Numbered from the stretch's first letter, positions 16,024 to 26,011 are shown. The stretch is 29,135 nt of DNA from JAGOUB01 sp964640945 (GCA_964640945.1 CAZXIV010000016.1:1-29135); one strand, 5' to 3'. Program-made: numbers and translations. The notes: a model not told the origin generated them from the sequence alone.

Positions 16024-16815
16024 GTGGCCTTTCGCATCGTCTGCTTTATCGTTCTCACCCTCTCTGTCGCCGGCACTGCGACGGCGCAGGGGCCGGAGGG
16101 CGGCCTAAAACCAGCTGGCATACTCTCTGGAGAATTCGCGCTCATGATTGTCGGTATCCTCGTGATCATCAGCGGTGGTTATTGCCTCTTTCTCCTCACC
16201 TTTCAGGCGTATAAAAGAGCTGAGTGCGACTGGCGTTTGCAACAGATTCATTCCCAGTTGGAAGAGGTACAGGCGCAGGCGCACCACACCGACGTGGACC
16301 TGACGATTTTTGCCACCAAGCGGCAGATTGCAGATCTCTCCTCTCAAATGGAGACAGAGGTCATACTCCAAAATTGGCCACAGCATCGCGACTGGCGAAA
16401 GTTGTACCCTTTGCTCATCGCCTGGGAGAAAGAATTGGAATTTTGTTCCCGGCTCATGCGATTGGAACAGAAACTCGCTCCAGAAGCCCACGAAAAGGGG
16501 CTCATTCTTTTGCAAGCGTTACCCGCCCTCTTAACCAAAGCTTATGAAGCCGTAAAAAAAGCCGCCGACCCGGAGCGTAAGACGGCCGCTAAAAACCTCC
16601 TTCAGCACGCTGGTCCGGTGTATTTTTCGCTCCCTATGGATCCCAAAACAGTCTCTCCGGAAATGTATCTCCAGCTCATCCTACTCGAAAACGCCTGCCT
16701 CTTGGCCACGCAGATCGCAGACGGCACGAAGCCAGTTCCCACGCAGCAGGAAGAACAAGAGGAGGCAGCCTTCCTCTCCTTCGAGGATTTGATTAGACCC
16801 GACGACAATAGGTAA
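16024..16815 (+). CDS. Membrane-anchored hypothetical protein, 263 aa
   Basis: No family is recognised. A signal peptide (about 1-21, ending TATAQG) is followed by a Gly/Pro-rich stretch. A strong membrane helix (about 38-60; FALMIVGILVIISGGYCLFLLTF) comes next. The rest, about 200 residues, is charged and helical, probably cytoplasmic, with coiled-coil character around LQQIHSQLEEVQAQA and LEFCSRLMRLEQKLAPEA. It ends in an acidic tail with a Gln/Glu run. GTG 16024 is chosen because GGGAG lies 6 nt upstream and the signal peptide begins directly. An in-frame GTG at 15964 would add 20 residues before it and has no ribosome binding site. The gene has its own promoter and terminator. Confidence 0.65.
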   Translation: MAFRIVCFIVLTLSVAGTATAQGPEGGLKPAGILSGEFALMIVGILVIISGGYCLFLLTFQAYKRAECDWRLQQIHSQLEEVQAQAHHTDVDLTIFATKRQIADLSSQMETEVILQNWPQHRDWRKLYPLLIAWEKELEFCSRLMRLEQKLAPEAHEKGLILLQALPALLTKAYEAVKKAADPERKTAAKNLLQHAGPVYFSLPMDPKTVSPEMYLQLILLENACLLATQIADGTKPVPTQQEEQEEAAFLSFEDLIRPDDNR

Positions 16816-16823
16816 ATTACGTA

Positions 16824-16851
16824 CCCCCTGACAAAACGTTCAGGGGTTTTT
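16824..16851 (+). terminator. Intrinsic terminator of the 263-aa membrane protein gene
   Basis: CCCCTGA (16825-16831) pairs with TCAGGGG (16840-16846), and five T follow. The hairpin starts 9 bp after the stop codon. Confidence 0.85.
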
Positions 16852-16863
16852 CATCATTGCATG

Positions 16864-16888
16864 AAAAAGCGGCTTCCGAGGAAACCGC
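16864..16888 (-). terminator. Intrinsic terminator of the 116-aa orphan
   Basis: On the minus strand GCGGTTTCC pairs with GGAAGCCGC (one G-T pair) and is followed by TTTTT. It ends the minus-strand gene that stops at 16904. The plus-strand terminator of the convergent gene lies 13 bp away. Confidence 0.8.
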
Positions 16889-16903
16889 AAGGTGGGAAAT
16901 GAT

Positions 16904-17254
16904 CTAGACCGAGTGTTCATTGCGCACTTTTTTCTGCCGTTTCCATGGGGGGCACATTGCCCAAGTCAAAATGCTCTGGGTGTCGTTGAATATCTGAATC
17001 ACCGACCGCGGGAGGGCCGTGGATATGGGCGTCGACCAGAGCAGTCGGCCGTCGTATGTACCACGAGGATCCCCCTGCCACATGGACAAATCATGCTCCG
17101 GCACGTGCACGGTCACATTTTTTAACATAATGATGACGCCGCACGTATAGCGGATAAGAGCGCCATCCGGACCAAGCATCTGCTGCCGCTCCAGCTGAAT
17201 TTCAAGCCGGCAATTCTCAATCGTCACGCTTTTTTTCAAAGACCGATTGTTCAT
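16904..17254 (-). CDS. Hypothetical protein, 116 aa orphan
   Basis: I do not recognise it. It is a small basic protein (NNRSLKKSV, PPWKRQKKVR) with a beta-rich centre: VTIENCRLEIQLERQQ, GALIRYTCGVIIMLKNVTVHV and RSVIQIFNDTQSILTW. No signal peptide or membrane helix is evident. ATG 17254 is chosen over GTG 17260 because AGGAG lies 5 nt before it. An AT-rich promoter region lies upstream and a strong terminator follows, so this is an isolated one-gene unit. No similarity to the other orphans is obvious. Confidence 0.55.
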   Translation of the reverse strand: MNNRSLKKSVTIENCRLEIQLERQQMLGPDGALIRYTCGVIIMLKNVTVHVPEHDLSMWQGDPRGTYDGRLLWSTPISTALPRSVIQIFNDTQSILTWAMCPPWKRQKKVRNEHSV

Positions 17255-17295
17255 ACCCACTCCTGCTTTTATTGGAGAAAATACCTTATTTTATC

Positions 17296-17322
17296 TTAAT
17301 ACATTTATTTGACTTTCGTCAA
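17296..17322 (-). promoter_or_regulatory. Candidate promoter of the 116-aa orphan
   Basis: TTGACG (17322-17317) and TATTAA (17301-17296) on the minus strand with a 15-nt spacer; TAAGAT at 18 nt is an alternative -10. The region is very AT-rich compared with its surroundings. Confidence 0.4.
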
Positions 17323-17380
17323 TAACAACACGACTGGCGTCCTGAAGTCAAGAAACTTGTGCTCAGTCGAAGTTGAAGAT

Positions 17381-17535
17381 TTCTTACTTCTTCTCAATCG
17401 GCTGCTCCTGGGCGCAGTGGTCGCACTTCTGGATCTTCTGGCCGTCCTTCACGAGCGTGACGAGCATGCCTTTATGGCACTTGGGGCAGATGGTGCCGTC
17501 GGCTGCGAGGAGAAGCCGACGCGCTTAGGCGAGGC
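17381..17535 (-). pseudogene. Truncated copy of the rpoD 3' end (zinc-ribbon tail)
   Basis: These 155 bases match rpoD 17987-18157 with only one substitution. A 3-nt deletion removes the codon of the last Ala, and a 13-nt deletion shifts the frame just before the zinc ribbon. The ribbon (ICPKCHKGMLVTLVKDGQ and then IQKCDHC) and the stop remain readable in one frame, but a TAA lies upstream in that frame and no good start is present. The near identity indicates a recent duplication or a scar of an insertion at the rpoD 3' end. It lies on the same strand as rpoD, about 450 bp further downstream. Confidence 0.8.
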
Positions 17536-17637
17536 TGGTAGAGCGAAGGCGGCGAGGACGGGACGAGCGAGAATCATGGCCAAGAGCCTATGGAAGACAG
17601 TTGATGGGAGTAAGCGCAGCTGGTTCGCTCTTCATAT

Positions 17638-17665
17638 TTGACAAAAATTAATAATACATTAAAAT
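17638..17665 (+). promoter_or_regulatory. Promoter of the 77-aa orphan
   Basis: A perfect -35 TTGACA (17638-17643), a 16-nt spacer and TAAAAT (17660-17665). The predicted leader is about 30 nt and ends with the Shine-Dalgarno AGAGGAG (17689-17695), 5 nt before GTG 17701. Confidence 0.7.
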
Positions 17666-17700
17666 TTTATAAGCCCATTCACTAGCAAAGAGGAGTACCT

Positions 17701-17934
17701 GTGAAGACTGGAACGCTGAAATATTCCGATGGACAGAACGAGGTCGAATGGACCTGGTCCTTAAGCGGGAACATTCTCATCCTGCAGAAGAAGGGATCAG
17801 GCCTCATCCGCTCGCACGGAGCTGAGGTTTTACAGCTTTGGCTGCAAGATGATGAGTGGCTCGTGCGTGAGTACGAGACCCACTCCGGCCAGAACGATCC
17901 TATGATCGTTGCCATGCTCTGGCCGAAACAGTAA
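17701..17934 (+). CDS. Hypothetical protein, 77 aa orphan
   Basis: I do not recognise it. It is a short soluble protein rich in Trp and beta-forming residues (VEWTWSLSGNILILQKKG, VLQLWLQDDEWLVREYE, MIVAMLWPKQ), perhaps a small beta-barrel or sandwich. The GTG start is well supported by AGAGGAG 5 nt upstream and by a near-consensus promoter. A strong terminator follows, so this is a compact promoter-gene-terminator cassette. It lies between rpoD and the damaged copy of the rpoD end, which suggests that the cassette arrived or was duplicated together with that rearrangement. Confidence 0.65.
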   Translation: MKTGTLKYSDGQNEVEWTWSLSGNILILQKKGSGLIRSHGAEVLQLWLQDDEWLVREYETHSGQNDPMIVAMLWPKQ

Positions 17935-17954
17935 ACGGCAACTGACGTTGCCAC

Positions 17955-17988
17955 CCCCCGCCTGCCTTGGTGGTAGGCGGGGGTTTTT
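17955..17988 (+). terminator. Strong intrinsic terminator of the 77-aa orphan
   Basis: A 12-bp stem, CCCCCGCCTGCC with GGTAGGCGGGGG (one G-T pair), and a 5-nt loop, followed by TTTTT. It lies in the convergent space directly before the rpoD stop. Confidence 0.9.
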
Positions 17989-17989
17989 C

Positions 17990-19480
<1,491 letters not shown>

Positions 19481-19569
19481 GCCCTAGTTGTGGAGGAAAA
19501 GAGTCAGCTGGACCGTCATAGGCTACCGACCGGGAGGGCCGGAGAAAAGGGCATCTGGAGGGGATTCTG

Positions 19570-21324
19570 TCAGGCAGAGATCTTGGCCAATTTAGCAGCT
19601 TGGCTGACCTGGGTCTTGAGCTGTTCCTCTTCGGCCAGATGTCCGCCTTTTGTGGCTTCACGGAGCCGCTTGGCGATATCTGGAAGCTTCGAGCTGAGGA
19701 TCGTCTCCTGGTTGGCGCGCTGGCAATGGGCCCGGATCTCCCGGGCAGCCGTGCCGTCGTTCCAACTCGCCAGGCCCTTCTCTTCCCAGTAGAGCAACAG
19801 GATTTTCAGCCGTTCCAGGTCGGGTGCTTCCAGCCCCAGCCCATCGATTAAGATCGTCTGTTGGCCTTCCAGGGTCTCAAGCTTGGTGTAGAGCGCAGCC
19901 GCCATCCCCTCCTCTGGTTTGATCAGCTCCTTTAGCTGACGGATAAAGATTGGATAGAAAATAAAAAGCAACAGCGCCATTTCGGCCTTGGTGCAGGCGG
20001 GATGTGATTCATCGGGAGTGGTGACCGCTGGCGCCCGACGGACGGCGCCCTGCTTGGCCGCGCGGAGATCTTGCTCAAGGGCAGTTTCGACGGTGCCGAG
20101 CACGCCGGCGGCAGCGCCAACAACGCGCTTACGCTCCACCGCCGATGAGACGGCATCGATGAGCGGAATGAGACGGTGGAGCGCGCTGCGGCGAACACCC
20201 AGCTCACGCAGGTCTTGACGGCCAATCTCGTCGAGGACCAGATCGACGTAGGGCACGCCGCCGTCGGACAGCAGCTGCTTCAGGAGATCGGGCTGTTCCA
20301 AGGCCAGGTCGGCGGGATCTTTTTCGGGAAGCGTGAGGGCCTGCACTTGCAGATCGTGCGCGGCGAGCACCAAGAAGGCGCGCTCGGCGGCCTCGCGGCC
20401 GGCACGGTCACTATCGAGGCAAAGCACCACCTTGTCGACGTGGCGCTTGAGGTAGCGGCCGTGCTCCTCGGTGAGGGCGGTGCCGCAACAGGCCACAACA
20501 TTCAGGATGCCAACCCGTTTGCAGGCAAAGACATCAAAGTAGCCCTCCACCAGCACGGCCGTGCGGCTATCACGGACGGCGTCGCGGGCAGTATCCATCC
20601 CGAAGAGCACTTCTGACTTGCGGTAGAGCGGCGTCTCAGGCGTATTGATGTACTTGGCGGGGTCGTCGCTGCGCATGGCGCGACCGCCGAAGCCAATCAG
20701 GCGGCCTTGGGGGTCGCGGATCGGGATCATCAGACGCTCGCGGAAGCGGTCGTAGGGGCGCTGATCGGCCAGGTCTTTTTGAATGGCAAGACCGGCACCG
20801 ATAATCTCGCTTTTACTAAAGCCGTCTTTGAGCAACTGGTCGTACGAGGCGGTGAAGCCGGCGGGCGCGTAGCCAAGCTGCAGTGTCTCGATCTCCGGGG
20901 GCGACATTCCGCGCTTAGCGAGATAAGCCATCGTCTCGGCCGAGGCGGCCAGGGCCTTCTTGTAAAAATTGAGCGCGGCTTCCAGGCAGTCGCGCATCCG
21001 CTCGCGCTCGTCCTTTTTGATAATAGGGGCCGTGTGCTCGCGCTTGGGGAGTTCGATGCCCACCTTGTCCGCTAGGTCGCGGATAGCCTGCGGGAAATCG
21101 ACGCCCTCGATCAGCTGGTAGAAGATGAAGACGTCGCCGCCCTTCTGGCAGGCGAAGCAGTAGGCGATGCCTTTATCGGGCGAGATGAGGAAACTCGGCT
21201 TTTTGTCGTTATGAAAGGGGCACAGCGCTTTGAAACTGCGGCCTTTCTTCTCGACCTTGCAGTACTGCGCGACGAGATCCTCAATAGGGAGACGGGCCTT
21301 GATCTCGGAGACGGGGTCGAGCAT
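19570..21324 (-). CDS. dnaG: DNA primase DnaG
   Basis: This 584-residue enzyme makes RNA primers at replication forks. The N-terminal CHC2 zinc domain shows Cys35, His38, Cys56 and Cys59 (LCPFHNDKKPSF and IAYCFACQKGGD). The RNA polymerase core follows, and then the Toprim domain (about 252-335) with VLVEGYFDV and the acidic LCLDSDRAGREA. The less conserved C-terminal part (about 430-584) is helical and probably contacts the DnaB helicase. It is flanked by the m5C methyltransferase gene upstream (18 bp) and rpoD downstream (89 bp), all on the minus strand. Confidence 0.96.
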   Translation of the reverse strand: MLDPVSEIKARLPIEDLVAQYCKVEKKGRSFKALCPFHNDKKPSFLISPDKGIAYCFACQKGGDVFIFYQLIEGVDFPQAIRDLADKVGIELPKREHTAPIIKKDERERMRDCLEAALNFYKKALAASAETMAYLAKRGMSPPEIETLQLGYAPAGFTASYDQLLKDGFSKSEIIGAGLAIQKDLADQRPYDRFRERLMIPIRDPQGRLIGFGGRAMRSDDPAKYINTPETPLYRKSEVLFGMDTARDAVRDSRTAVLVEGYFDVFACKRVGILNVVACCGTALTEEHGRYLKRHVDKVVLCLDSDRAGREAAERAFLVLAAHDLQVQALTLPEKDPADLALEQPDLLKQLLSDGGVPYVDLVLDEIGRQDLRELGVRRSALHRLIPLIDAVSSAVERKRVVGAAAGVLGTVETALEQDLRAAKQGAVRRAPAVTTPDESHPACTKAEMALLLFIFYPIFIRQLKELIKPEEGMAAALYTKLETLEGQQTILIDGLGLEAPDLERLKILLLYWEEKGLASWNDGTAAREIRAHCQRANQETILSSKLPDIAKRLREATKGGHLAEEEQLKTQVSQAAKLAKISA

Positions 21325-21332
21325 GGCGGCTC

Positions 21333-21341
21333 AGTATAGCA
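21333..21341 (-). promoter_or_regulatory. Extended -10 TGCTATACT before dnaG
   Basis: TGCTATACT on the minus strand has the extended TGn motif and a 5/6 -10 box, 8 nt before ATG 21324. It lies in the 18-bp space after the methyltransferase stop. It could give dnaG-rpoD a separate leaderless start. Confidence 0.45.
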
Positions 21342-21342
21342 C

Positions 21343-22770
21343 TCATGACCGCTGCACCACCCAGCGCGACAGGCGATTTAAGAGGCGGCCCTTGCTGACG
21401 ACGCCCGTGCCAATCGGCACCTCGCCCCACTTTAAGATGACGTCGCCTATGAAGCCTTCCGGGGCATCGAGATCCTTGCCGTCGAGAAGCATTTCCACCT
21501 GTTCATCGGTGACGGCCACCACGCTTTTGGTCGCCTCGTGGCCGCGCAGGCTCACCATTTCCTGCACGATGCGCACCCGGTGCTCCTCCACACGCTTGGC
21601 CCACGGCAAGCCGAGACTATCAACCGGGCCGGGCATGGGGAACTCCCAGACGGCTGCGGTCGTCAGCATCAGCTGGTTGCCGCCTTCCAATAACAGCTCG
21701 CCGGGGCGGAGAAAACTTGAGCCAAACATCTCCTCGAAGTCGCGCGCGAATTGCTCCTGACGGCCGGTGGGTAGCGGCATGATGCGAAACGGCACCGTCT
21801 CGACAACCTCCGGAGCCCTGGTGGTAGCCGTTTTCTCAAACACGGCGCAGAAAAATCCCTCGGTGTCGTAGGTCTGGGGCCACAGGCGCAGCAGCGGCAG
21901 GTGGCCGGGGCCCACGTTCCACTTGGATTGCACGAGCTGACTGTCGACAATGGGCTGATCGAACAACTCGGCCGGGCCGACGCCGAGCGTCCGAGGATCG
22001 AGCACCTTCACGCGGCCGTCATACCGCTGGAGCAGCCACGAGACGACGCCTTCGTTCTCCTCCGGGGTAAGGGTGCAGGTGGAATAGACGAGGCGGCCGC
22101 CCACCTTCAGCGCGTGAAGGGACGACTCAAGCAGCTCCTGCTGGACGCGCGACATCTTACCCACGCTCTCGTCGCCGCCGTACTTGAGGGCGTCGCTATC
22201 TTTGCGGGCGGTACCCTGGGCCGTGCACGGCGCGTCGCAGAGCACGCGATCGAAGCGCTCGGTCATCTGCTTGGCGTACCACTGGCCGACTTTCTTCATG
22301 ACGATGGCCTGGCTGACGCCGCTGCGCTGGAGCGCGCTTTTCAGCGTCCACAAGCGCTTCTCCTGCACGTCGTTGGCAACGAGCACTCCCCTCCCCTCCA
22401 TCGCCGACGCGATCTGCGTCGTCTTGCTGCCGGGTGCGGCGCAGAGATCGAGGATGGATTCGCCGGGTTTCGGCTGAAGCATGGCGGCGGGCAACATGCT
22501 CGAGGCCTCCTGCATGTAAAAATGGCCGAGCAGGTGGAGCACGTCGCGGCCGAGCGCCTTACTAAAGTCTTCGCGGTCGATGAAGAAGCCCTCCTCACAC
22601 CAGGGCACAGGCTTCAAGTTCCACTGCCGCTTGGCCGCGTAGGCGCGGAACTTCTCCACGGAGGTCTTCAGCCCGTTGATACGCACACACTTGCGCAGCG
22701 GTCGGTCGGTCGCCTCCTTGAGAGCGGCCACGTCGGTGATGTCCGCATAGCGGTCGAAGGGATGGGTCAT
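21343..22770 (-). CDS. RsmB/RsmF (NOL1/NOP2/Sun) RNA m5C methyltransferase
   Basis: The enzyme transfers methyl from SAM to C5 of cytosine in rRNA or tRNA. It is 475 aa from ATG 22770. The N-terminal RNA-binding part contains RPLRKCVRINGLKTS. The SAM motif LDLCAAPGSKTTQIA comes next, then NDVQEKRL, the motif IV cysteine in CDAPCTAQG, and the motif VI catalytic cysteine in VYSTCTLTPEENE. The C-terminal extension, ending in KGRLLNRLSRWVV, looks like the PUA-like/RsmF C-terminal region, which favours RsmF over RsmB. Whether the target is 16S rRNA cannot be decided. ATG 22788 in frame would add six residues; neither start has a Shine-Dalgarno site, but TATGCT 13 nt before 22770 favours the shorter form. 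Confidence 0.9.
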   Translation of the reverse strand: MTHPFDRYADITDVAALKEATDRPLRKCVRINGLKTSVEKFRAYAAKRQWNLKPVPWCEEGFFIDREDFSKALGRDVLHLLGHFYMQEASSMLPAAMLQPKPGESILDLCAAPGSKTTQIASAMEGRGVLVANDVQEKRLWTLKSALQRSGVSQAIVMKKVGQWYAKQMTERFDRVLCDAPCTAQGTARKDSDALKYGGDESVGKMSRVQQELLESSLHALKVGGRLVYSTCTLTPEENEGVVSWLLQRYDGRVKVLDPRTLGVGPAELFDQPIVDSQLVQSKWNVGPGHLPLLRLWPQTYDTEGFFCAVFEKTATTRAPEVVETVPFRIMPLPTGRQEQFARDFEEMFGSSFLRPGELLLEGGNQLMLTTAAVWEFPMPGPVDSLGLPWAKRVEEHRVRIVQEMVSLRGHEATKSVVAVTDEQVEMLLDGKDLDAPEGFIGDVILKWGEVPIGTGVVSKGRLLNRLSRWVVQRS

Positions 22771-22878
22771 GCGTCGGGCCCACAGCATAGGAGAGCCCGA
22801 GCCGTGGGCAAAATCGGTCTGGTAAATGCCTCAGAATGATGGAAAGTCAGGCAAACTATACAAACCAAAGTCGGACGC

Positions 22879-22884
22879 TAAAAT
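22879..22884 (+). promoter_or_regulatory. -10-like hexamer TAAAAT before 215-aa gene
   Basis: TAAAAT (5/6 match to TATAAT), 6 nt, then GTG 22891. The spacing predicts a leaderless transcript. Confidence 0.4.
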
Positions 22885-22890
22885 GCCCCG

Positions 22891-23538
22891 GTGATTCAAG
22901 GATCCGCCCCCAGCCAAGCCGTCGAAGCCGCGCGATTGCTGTATGAGACGGCCATGCACGTGCACCGCCCGACCTCGATCGTGGTAGGGCCAGATTGGGA
23001 GAACCACCGCCGCTCGTTGTCATTCCGCATCGCGCGGCTGCTCGACAGCGGCACGCAGCTCGTGCGCGGCACACCGGCGGAGGTGGCTGCAGAGCTCTTG
23101 AACATGTGCGCGGCGGCGCGCAAGCATATCGGCCTGCTGGTGCTGCCGTACGTGCTCCACGATTTCGCGCACGACGGCTTCGATGTGAGCCAGTTTCTCA
23201 ACGACCTGGCCGACGCCTTCCCGCAAGCAGCGGTACTGGCGACCGACTACACCTTCGCAGACGACCAGACGGATGAGGATGTGCTAGCAGGCATGACCAC
23301 CGACATCGAACGCACGCGGATGGGTGTGATGGGACGCGATCACTTCTTGGCCGAGCACCGGGCCTTCACGCCCGAGCGCTTCAACAAAATCTTCCAGCCC
23401 TTCCCCTATACGCAGACCGTCCGCTTCGGGACGCGGACCGTGCTCCATGCCTCGCAGTACCCGCTGGCCGGCGGACCGCTTATGCACAAGCTGTTCAAGG
23501 CCACACCGCCAGCGGCCGGCGTGGCGACAATGGCTTAG
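22891..23538 (+). CDS. Hypothetical protein, possible degenerate methyltransferase fold
   Basis: This 215-residue protein is not assigned to a named family. The order of elements resembles a class I methyltransferase core. SIVVGPDWENHRRSLSFRIA occupies the SAM-loop position but lacks the GxGxG glycines. GLLVLPYVLHDF resembles the strand-4 region, and AFPQAAVLATDYTF resembles the strand after the PGG turn. FLAEHRAFTPERF follows, as often seen in small-molecule methyltransferases. SAM binding is therefore doubtful, and the resemblance is inference only. It starts at GTG, 6 nt after a -10-like box. Its stop overlaps the convergent leuS stop by 4 bp, and it is divergent from the m5C methyltransferase gene. 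Confidence 0.6.
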   Translation: MIQGSAPSQAVEAARLLYETAMHVHRPTSIVVGPDWENHRRSLSFRIARLLDSGTQLVRGTPAEVAAELLNMCAAARKHIGLLVLPYVLHDFAHDGFDVSQFLNDLADAFPQAAVLATDYTFADDQTDEDVLAGMTTDIERTRMGVMGRDHFLAEHRAFTPERFNKIFQPFPYTQTVRFGTRTVLHASQYPLAGGPLMHKLFKATPPAAGVATMA

Positions 23539-25937
23539 ACCACGAAGCTCACCAGCCGTCCCGTCACGTAGATCTCCTTCTTGAGCACCTGGCCCTCGAG
23601 GAATTTCGCGACGTTAGGCTCCGCCTTGGCGGCGGCGATAATCTCTTTCTCAGGCAGATCGGCGGCAACAGTCACTTGGCCACGCAACTTGCCGTTCACC
23701 TGCACGGCGATGGCGAGGGTGTCGGTCTTGAGTAAGGCAGGATCGAACGTCGGCCAGGTCTGCTCGACCACGAAGCCCTGGCCGCCGAGGTGCGCCCAAA
23801 GCTCGTCGGCCAAGTGCGGTGCCAGCGGCGCGAGCAGGAGCACGAACGTCTTCGCCGTCGCGACGGCGATGCCCGGCTGCGTCTCGAGGAGGTTAAGCAG
23901 TTCCATGAGCGCGGAAATGGCGGTGTTGAACTTGAGGCCTTCCAGGCTGTCGCCCACCGACTTGATGGTTTTGTGGAGCGCGGCGCGCACGTCGGAGGCA
24001 TCCTCGTGGTTGGCTGTCACCCCCTCGCCTGCGAGCGTCTTCCAGACGCGCTGTACGAAGCGATCAACGCCCTTGATGCCGGTATCACTCCAATCGCCGC
24101 CATCCGTGAACGGTCCCATGAACATCAGGTACATCCGGAAGACATCGGCGCCGTGACGGTCGATGAAAGCGTCGGGACTCACCACGTTGCCCTTGCTCTT
24201 GCTCATTTTGGCGCCGCCCGCGGTGATGAGCCCTTGGTGCACGAGCTTTTGGAAGGGCTCGGCGTGCGAGACGACACCAAAGTCCTTCAGCGCCATCATC
24301 ACGAAGCGGGCGTAGATGAGGTGCATGCAGGCGTGCTCGGGGCCGCCGATGTACATCGCCGTCGGCAGCCACTTCTTCGCGAGCGCCGGATCGACGAAGC
24401 GCTCGGCATCGCCCTCCATGAGGTAGCGCAGGAAGTAGAAGCTCGAGCAGACGAAGGTATCCATCGTGTCGTACTCCGGCGTCCAGCCCTGGCCGAAGAG
24501 CTTTTCCGTCCGCGCCTTAAACTCTTTCGATTGCTTGAGTGGCGACTCGCCCGTGGGCTTAAATTCCACATCGGTCGGGAGCAGCCACGGCAGGTGTTCC
24601 TCGGGCACGGGGTGCGCCTGGCCCTTTGGATCGTAGACAATCGGAATGGGCGCACCCCAGTAGCGCTGGCGCGAGACGAGCCAATCCCTTAGGCGGTAGG
24701 TGGTGAGGCCGCGGCCGCAGGCCTTGTCCTCCAGCCAGGCGATCATCTTTTGTTTGGCCAGATCAGAATCGATGCCATCGAGGAAACCTGAATTCGTCAT
24801 CTTACCGCCACCGGTCCAAGCCATATCGGCGACTGCATGTCTCTCAGTTGGTTCGACTACTGTCTTCATAGGGAGATTGAACGCGGTTGCAAACTCAAAG
24901 TCACGATCGTCGTGGCCGGGCACGGCCATCACCGCCCCGGTGCCGTAGTTCATTAGGGCGTAGTCGGCGATCCAGACCGGGATCTTCTTGCCGGTGGCGG
25001 GGTTCGTCACCATCGCCCCCGTGGGCACGCCGGTCTTCGTCTTATCACTCTCGCGCTGGAGCTGCGTCTTCTTGCGCACCTCGTCGCGGTAGTGGTCTAC
25101 TTTCGGTTGGTACTCCTTGGTGGTGATGACGTCGACGAGCGGGTGCTCGGGGGCCAGCACCACGTACGTCACGCCGAAGAGCGTGTCGGGGCGGGTGGTA
25201 AAAACGGTGATCTTCTCATCGTGGTGAGCGAGCGCAAACGAGATCTCCGCCCCCTGGCTTTTGCCAATCCAGTTCTGCTGCATAAGTTTGGTCTTCTCGG
25301 GCCAGTCGAGCGTCTCGAGGCCGTCCAGGAGCTTCTGCGAGTAGTCCGTGATCTTCCAGAACCACTGCTCGAGATTCTTCTGAATCACCTCGGTGCCGCA
25401 GCGCTCGCACTTGCCGTCGTCCACTTGCTCGTTGGCAAGCACGGTCTGGTCCTTGGGACACCAATTCACGTGGGCGGCCTTCTTGTAGGCGAGCGCATGC
25501 TCGAACATCTTCAGAAAGAGCCACTGCGTCCACTTGTAGTAGGAAGGGTCGGACGTGTTCAGGGTCCGGTCCCAGTCGTACATCGTGCCGATACGCGAGA
25601 GCTGGGCGACCATCGTCTCGACGTTCTTCTTGATGGACTCGGCCGGGGGCACGCCGGTCTTGATGGCGTAGTTCTCGGCGGGCAGGCCGAAGGCGTCGAA
25701 ACCCATCGGCTCGAACACGTCCTTGCCCTTCAGACGCTGGTAGCGGGCCGAGGTGTCGGCGGGCGCGAAGTTGTACCAGTGCCCCACGTGCAGCTTATCG
25801 CCGCTCGGGTACGGGAACATGGCCAGGGCATAGTAAGGGTGCTTGGCCTTTTGAAGGTCAGCTTGATGGAGCTTGGCTGCGGCCCACTTGGCCTGCCACT
25901 TCTTCTCCACCGCCGATGGATCGTAGAGATAGGTCAT
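23535..25937 (-). CDS. leuS: Leucyl-tRNA synthetase
   Basis: This 800-residue class I synthetase charges tRNA-Leu. Near the N-terminus is MFPYPSGDKLHVGHWYNF with the HIGH-type HVGH (about 50-53). A zinc-ribbon insertion is marked by WCPKDQTVLA and KCERCGTEV. The CP1 editing domain follows (TTRPDTLFGVTYVVLAPEHP; later YGTGAVMAVPGHDDRDFEFA, where the Asp of DDRD is the editing residue). KMSKSKGNVVSPD is at about 575. The C-terminus has an anticodon-binding domain and the VQVNGKLRG motif. ATG 25937 (MTYLYDPSAVEKKWQ) is preferred to an upstream frame opening at 26009, because it matches the family N-terminus and lies 7 nt after a -10-like TACGAT. Confidence 0.97.
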   Translation of the reverse strand: MTYLYDPSAVEKKWQAKWAAAKLHQADLQKAKHPYYALAMFPYPSGDKLHVGHWYNFAPADTSARYQRLKGKDVFEPMGFDAFGLPAENYAIKTGVPPAESIKKNVETMVAQLSRIGTMYDWDRTLNTSDPSYYKWTQWLFLKMFEHALAYKKAAHVNWCPKDQTVLANEQVDDGKCERCGTEVIQKNLEQWFWKITDYSQKLLDGLETLDWPEKTKLMQQNWIGKSQGAEISFALAHHDEKITVFTTRPDTLFGVTYVVLAPEHPLVDVITTKEYQPKVDHYRDEVRKKTQLQRESDKTKTGVPTGAMVTNPATGKKIPVWIADYALMNYGTGAVMAVPGHDDRDFEFATAFNLPMKTVVEPTERHAVADMAWTGGGKMTNSGFLDGIDSDLAKQKMIAWLEDKACGRGLTTYRLRDWLVSRQRYWGAPIPIVYDPKGQAHPVPEEHLPWLLPTDVEFKPTGESPLKQSKEFKARTEKLFGQGWTPEYDTMDTFVCSSFYFLRYLMEGDAERFVDPALAKKWLPTAMYIGGPEHACMHLIYARFVMMALKDFGVVSHAEPFQKLVHQGLITAGGAKMSKSKGNVVSPDAFIDRHGADVFRMYLMFMGPFTDGGDWSDTGIKGVDRFVQRVWKTLAGEGVTANHEDASDVRAALHKTIKSVGDSLEGLKFNTAISALMELLNLLETQPGIAVATAKTFVLLLAPLAPHLADELWAHLGGQGFVVEQTWPTFDPALLKTDTLAIAVQVNGKLRGQVTVAADLPEKEIIAAAKAEPNVAKFLEGQVLKKEIYVTGRLVSFVV

Positions 25938-25944
25938 CACCAGC

Positions 25945-25950
25945 ATCGTA
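25945..25950 (-). promoter_or_regulatory. -10-like hexamer TACGAT before leuS
   Basis: TACGAT, 7 nt, then ATG 25937 on the minus strand; no Shine-Dalgarno sequence. Confidence 0.35.
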
Positions 25951-26011
25951 CTGGTGACAGCGGGGCTTTCCCAGATGGCCTCTGCCATTGACGGAATCGT
26001 ATTTTGCATCG

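Noticed and set aside
17577..17639. A 21-codon ATG frame (MAKSLWKTVDG...) before the 77-aa gene
   Set aside because: No ribosome binding site or -10 box at the right distance, and too short to judge.
17309..17641. A 110-codon plus-strand frame over the rpoD-end copy
   Set aside because: Its middle is the antisense of the duplicated rpoD tail, and the same frame appears opposite rpoD itself.
25092..25991. Plus-strand frame of 299 codons opposite leuS
   Set aside because: LeuRS motifs on the minus strand are complete; the plus product has shadow composition.
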